Source: Nocardia mikamii NBRC 108933 (GTDB taxonomy: Bacteria; Actinomycetota; Actinomycetes; Mycobacteriales; Mycobacteriaceae). Taken from it: a DNA stretch of 64,000 bases. Both the position numbers and the translations under genes were made by a program. Shown piece by piece: positions 61,208 through 64,000 of this stretch (position 1 is its first letter; each line of letters starts with the position of its first letter). The notes beneath the pieces were generated by a model. It was not told the origin of the DNA. It ran no database searches and was given only the letters and a program-made list of their open reading frames with translations. The stretch is taken from the NCBI RefSeq assembly GCF_001613505.1, contig NZ_BDCM01000004.1, positions 310,001-374,000 of the forward strand, read 5' to 3'.

Positions 61208-61903
61208 ATGGGTGGTGAGACCGTTTCCGCCCCGGGGTCCGCGGGAACCGGGGGAGCCGTGGGCGACCGTGACCTGCGAGTATCGGATACCGAACGCGAA
61301 CATGTCGGAACCCTGCTGCAGCGCGCGGTCGGGCTGGGCATGCTGTCGCTGGGCGAGTTCAGCGAACGCATGGATACCGCGCTGGCGGCCAAGACGCGCG
61401 GCGAACTCAATGCCGTCCTGATCGACCTGCCCGGCATTCGCCTTGCGGGACAACCGAATTCCGCCCAGCCGACCGCCTCGGCCGGGCCGGCTCCGACATG
61501 GCGGTGGGGTGCCCCCGGTGGTCGCACCGAGGCGGAAAGCGTGATTCGTCCGCGGCTGTCCGGCGTCACCCGCAAGGGACCGTGGCAGGTGCCGCCGTCG
61601 CTGTACGTCAACAGCTACCTCTCCGGCGTCACCCTGGATTTCACCCAGGCCGTGATGTCGACCCAGGTGGTCGAGATCCGGGTCGACGATTTCTGCAGTT
61701 CGCTGACCATGATCCTGCCCGGTGAGGCGACCGTCGATCTCAACGGCGTGGAGTTGATCGGATCCAGTGCCAACAACAAGGTGCGGACCGGCCCGCCGAT
61801 CGGACCGCTGCACATCGTCGTGCACGGGCGCAGCCGGTTCAGCTCGATCACCGCGAAACATCCGTTCGGTGTGCAGTGGAAGAAGCTGATGTCGGGATTC
61901 TGA
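61208..61903 (+). CDS. DUF1707 domain protein with C-terminal cell-wall-active-like domain
   Basis: A 231-residue protein. The N-terminal third is DUF1707 (DLRVSDTEREHVGTLLQRAVGLGMLSLGEFSERMDTALAAKTRGELNAVLIDLPG), a SHOCT-like motif found in actinobacterial regulators. After a Pro/Ala linker, the C-terminal part is beta-rich (LSGVTLDFTQAVMSTQVVEIRVDDFCSSLTMILPGEATVDLNGVELIGSSANNKV), resembling the LiaF/DUF2154-type toastrack fold. Such proteins act in envelope-stress signalling, often beside sensor kinases, which fits the preceding kinase-regulator remnant. ATG 61208. Confidence 0.82.
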   Translation: MGGETVSAPGSAGTGGAVGDRDLRVSDTEREHVGTLLQRAVGLGMLSLGEFSERMDTALAAKTRGELNAVLIDLPGIRLAGQPNSAQPTASAGPAPTWRWGAPGGRTEAESVIRPRLSGVTRKGPWQVPPSLYVNSYLSGVTLDFTQAVMSTQVVEIRVDDFCSSLTMILPGEATVDLNGVELIGSSANNKVRTGPPIGPLHIVVHGRSRFSSITAKHPFGVQWKKLMSGF

Positions 61904-61906
61904 TCC

Positions 61907-62296
61907 CTACTCGACGACCTCGCCGAGTCCGATCATGTTGCCCTCGCTGTCGCGAAACCACGCACCCCGTTCCGCACGCCCTTTACTCGGGTAGTTCCCC
62001 TCGATCTCCATGATCCCGCCGACCGTGCCGGGATATTCCTCGAAGACGACGCCACGCTCCCGCAGGGCGGCCACGGTGGCCTCGATATCGTCGACGTAGA
62101 ACGCCAGCTGGGTGAAGGAACCGTCGGCCGCTCCGGCCGACGCGAACAGGCAGAACACCCCTGCCGCCCCCTCGTAGCGCAGTCCGCCCGGCCGCTCCTC
62201 CACGGGGTGCAGCCCGAGTTTTTCGGCATACCAACGCCGTGCTCGTTCCAGATCCTGTGTGGGTACCCGTGCCTCGATCTGCGCGGAGTTCAGCAT
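61907..62296 (-). CDS. VOC family (glyoxalase-like) protein
   Basis: A 129-residue single-module vicinal-oxygen-chelate protein: IEARVPTQDLERARRWYAEKLGL, FCLFASAGAADGSFTQLAFYVDDIEATVAALRERGV and WFRDSEGNMIGLGEVVE. A terminal Glu-containing DSEGN is at the usual metal-ligand strand, but other ligands are not clear. Role unknown. It is convergent with the DUF1707 gene, whose stop ends 3 bases away. ATG 62294-62296. Confidence 0.85.
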   Translation of the reverse strand: MLNSAQIEARVPTQDLERARRWYAEKLGLHPVEERPGGLRYEGAAGVFCLFASAGAADGSFTQLAFYVDDIEATVAALRERGVVFEEYPGTVGGIMEIEGNYPSKGRAERGAWFRDSEGNMIGLGEVVE

Positions 62297-62357
62297 GGGG
62301 GCATGGTAGAGCCTCGGACGCGGGCCGGTACGGGAACCTCCGGCCCGCGCGAGGCGA

Positions 62358-64000
62358 TCAGTCCCGGTTCTGGCGGCGCAGCAGTTCGTTGACGCTCACC
62401 GTGCGGCCGCTGGTGCGGTGCTTACCCTCGTCGTCGGGATCGGCCGGTTCCGGCTCGGGGCGGCGGCGGGACGAGCGGAGGTCCGCCATCCACTGTTCGA
62501 TGTTGTTGCGGTTGTCCCCGCCGGGTCCGGCCGGATTGCCGGAGGCGTCGGATTCGGCTGCGGGCGTGGGGTTTTCCCGCTCCGGCGCCGTCGATGCCCC
62601 GGTTTCCCCGGTGTCGGACGTGGTCTGCTGCGGACCGTGCGACATCGCCGAGCCGAGGTCTCCTCGGGGCCCCGGAGCGGGGGCGTCGTGGCCGCCGGCC
62701 GGGGGCCGGTTTCCCGGATTCGCGGGCTCGTGCAGCTCCTGGGTCGCCTCCGCGTCCTTCGGCTCCCGGGGCACGCCGCCGGGCCCGGATTCCGTTGTCC
62801 GCGCGGGCGAATGGCGCATACCGTCGGGCGGCATCCGCCGCGGTGGCTGCACGGCGGGAGGGCGTCCTTCGGGGGCGACACGCTGCGTCCGGTCGGGGCC
62901 CTGCTGGGGGCGTCCGGCCGGTTCGGCCCAGCCGGAGCCGTGGCCGGTCGGTGCGGACGAACCAGGGGTGCCCCGCGGCGGGTTCGCGGTGGGTGCGGAG
63001 CCGTCGGGAGCGGCGGGCGGTCCGCTGTGGCCGGGCCGTCCGGCGTCCGGTGTGTGGCCGGGTCCCTGGGCGGGAGGCTGTCCCGGGTGGTACGGCGGGG
63101 CGTCCGGACGATAGAGCTGGGCGCGGACCGACGGATGCGGCGGCACCTTCGACGGTTTCGGTGGCAGGACCCGCGGCGTGGTGCCGACCGGCGCGGTCGG
63201 TGGCACCGAATCGGTGGCATCGGGGGCGGTGTCCGGGGCGGGCACCGTCCGGGGCGGCATACCGGGCCGCACCACCTGTGGCGGCCGCACCACGCCACGG
63301 TTCGGCGCGGTGTCCGAACCGGGCAGCGAGACCGAGGGCGGTACCGAAGGTGCTTGCGGCGCTGGGGGTTCCGGGGTACGCGAAGGGGCGGGTCTCGGAT
63401 TCGGCGCGGCGCGCCCGGGCATCGGGGCCGGTTCGGACGTTCCCGCGCCACGGCCCGCCTCGTCCGCGGCGGAGGGGCCGGCGCCGATGACACCGGATTC
63501 GCCGACGACACCGGATCCGCTGATGACACCGGAACCGCCGGATGCGCGTTGCGGCTGCGGGCGTGCGGGCGGGGGCAGCACGCGGGAAGAACGGATGCCC
63601 GGCGTTTGCGGCGAGGTGGACGAGCGCCCGCCCTGCGGACCTGCCGCCGGGTGGGCCGGAGCGGCGTCGGCGGAGCCCGAGGCGGCAGACGGTGCCTGAT
63701 TCGCGGTGCCGTCCGAGGCGTCGTCAGCGTGGTCGTCGGGCGAGGCGTTGCCCGAATCGGCCGACGGCGCATCTGCGCCGGAGTCCGACCGGCGGAAGCC
63801 GAAACGCTTGCGCTTCGGGGACTTTTCCGACTTCCCCGGCTTCTCGGTCTTCCCTGTCTTCTCGGTCCTGCCCGGCTGCTCCGATGCGGACGAGTCGGAC
63901 TTCTGGGCCCCGGCGTCCGAGGAAGCAACGGATTCCGCGCGCTGTTGCGCCGGCTCGCCGGTCCGTACCGTGGGCCCCCCACTCCGCGACACCGACGGCT
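62358..64000 (-). CDS. Proline-rich protein of unknown function, 5' end beyond window
   Basis: The frame is open to the window edge; an in-frame GTG at 63990-63992 gives 544 residues but may not be the true start. The sequence is low-complexity: a Lys/Thr/Glu stretch (TEKTGKTEKPGKSEKSPKRK), then long Pro/Ala/Gly/Ser/Asp segments, several GSGV(I/V)-type repeats, and a short conserved-looking C-terminus with NIEQWMADLRSSRRRPE and SGRTVSVNELLRRQNRD. No catalytic domain or membrane helix is visible. The composition and strongly coding-like GC3 support a real gene; it could be a disordered cytoplasmic tail of a larger protein. Confidence 0.6.
   Translation of the reverse strand, partial: PSVSRSGGPTVRTGEPAQQRAESVASSDAGAQKSDSSASEQPGRTEKTGKTEKPGKSEKSPKRKRFGFRRSDSGADAPSADSGNASPDDHADDASDGTANQAPSAASGSADAAPAHPAAGPQGGRSSTSPQTPGIRSSRVLPPPARPQPQRASGGSGVISGSGVVGESGVIGAGPSAADEAGRGAGTSEPAPMPGRAAPNPRPAPSRTPEPPAPQAPSVPPSVSLPGSDTAPNRGVVRPPQVVRPGMPPRTVPAPDTAPDATDSVPPTAPVGTTPRVLPPKPSKVPPHPSVRAQLYRPDAPPYHPGQPPAQGPGHTPDAGRPGHSGPPAAPDGSAPTANPPRGTPGSSAPTGHGSGWAEPAGRPQQGPDRTQRVAPEGRPPAVQPPRRMPPDGMRHSPARTTESGPGGVPREPKDAEATQELHEPANPGNRPPAGGHDAPAPGPRGDLGSAMSHGPQQTTSDTGETGASTAPERENPTPAAESDASGNPAGPGGDNRNNIEQWMADLRSSRRRPEPEPADPDDEGKHRTSGRTVSVNELLRRQNRD

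Noticed and set aside
1..64000. Integrated phage, transposon or plasmid segment
   Set aside because: No transposase, integrase, terminal inverted repeats or tRNA-end duplications were seen on either strand.

Overview
The window is high-GC DNA with dense GTG/ATG starts, short gene overlaps and few spacers. Its gene content (PonA-type penicillin-binding proteins, Ino1, DUF5318, SigL/RslA-like pair, F420-type oxidoreductase, DrrAB transporter, glucosylglycerate hydrolase) points to a mycolic-acid-group actinomycete (Mycobacteriales), most likely Nocardia or a close relative. No rRNA, tRNA, insertion sequence, prophage or CRISPR array was recognised.

A conserved backbone runs through the left 47 kb. 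From memory of Mycobacterium tuberculosis H37Rv, the set DUF179 protein (Rv0038), leuS (Rv0041), LLM oxidoreductase (possibly Rv0044c), ino1 (Rv0046c), padR (Rv0047c), DUF5318 (Rv0049), ponA1 (Rv0050) and GT87 protein (Rv0051) occurs here in the same relative order and orientations, read right to left (46.8 kb to 1.2 kb). Blocks of other genes are inserted between the anchors.

Region by region: 0-8.2 kb, old yellow enzyme fragment, PEP-mutase-like enzyme, GT87, ponA1, DUF5318, padR-ino1. 8.3-14.7 kb, toxin-antitoxin pair, two tandem GyrI-like proteins, a second ponA-like gene, MFS exporter, HAD protein. 14.7-25.3 kb, LpqY/SugAB-like sugar importer without its ATPase, DUF2786 and TIGR04338 genes, VOC protein, menC, thiolase with divergent HxlR regulator, and a lone SugC/MsiK-like ATPase. 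25.5-35.3 kb, F420-type oxidoreductase, polar amino-acid ABC system with fused binding protein-permease, GH25 lysozyme, glucosylglycerate hydrolase, SDR, leuS. 35.5-39.5 kb, SdpI-like protein, HAD phosphatase, cupin, DrrAB exporter and EXLDI protein. 39.6-44.1 kb, a compact four-gene operon (ThDP enzyme, SRPBCC-like protein, KAS III-like enzyme, PLP aminotransferase) that looks like a small uncharacterised biosynthetic cluster. 44.2-52.7 kb, DUF1772 protein under two operators, sigL/rslA, DUF179, GNAT, secreted S33-type hydrolase, glycerate kinase, HxlR/imine-reductase-like pair, aroQ, unknown gene. 53-64 kb, a lipoprotein with a transpeptidase fold that has lost its catalytic motifs, DUF3054, a flippase-like protein, a 77-bp tandem repeat, a second HxlR/imine-reductase-like pair, membrane adenylate cyclase, AI-2E-type transporter, an apparent histidine kinase/LuxR fusion remnant, DUF1707, VOC protein, and a proline-rich protein running off the end.

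The strongest candidates for undescribed biology are the 39.6-44.1 kb operon, the duplicated HxlR/reductase modules, the degenerate penicillin-binding lipoprotein, the kinase-regulator fusion and several unassigned operators.
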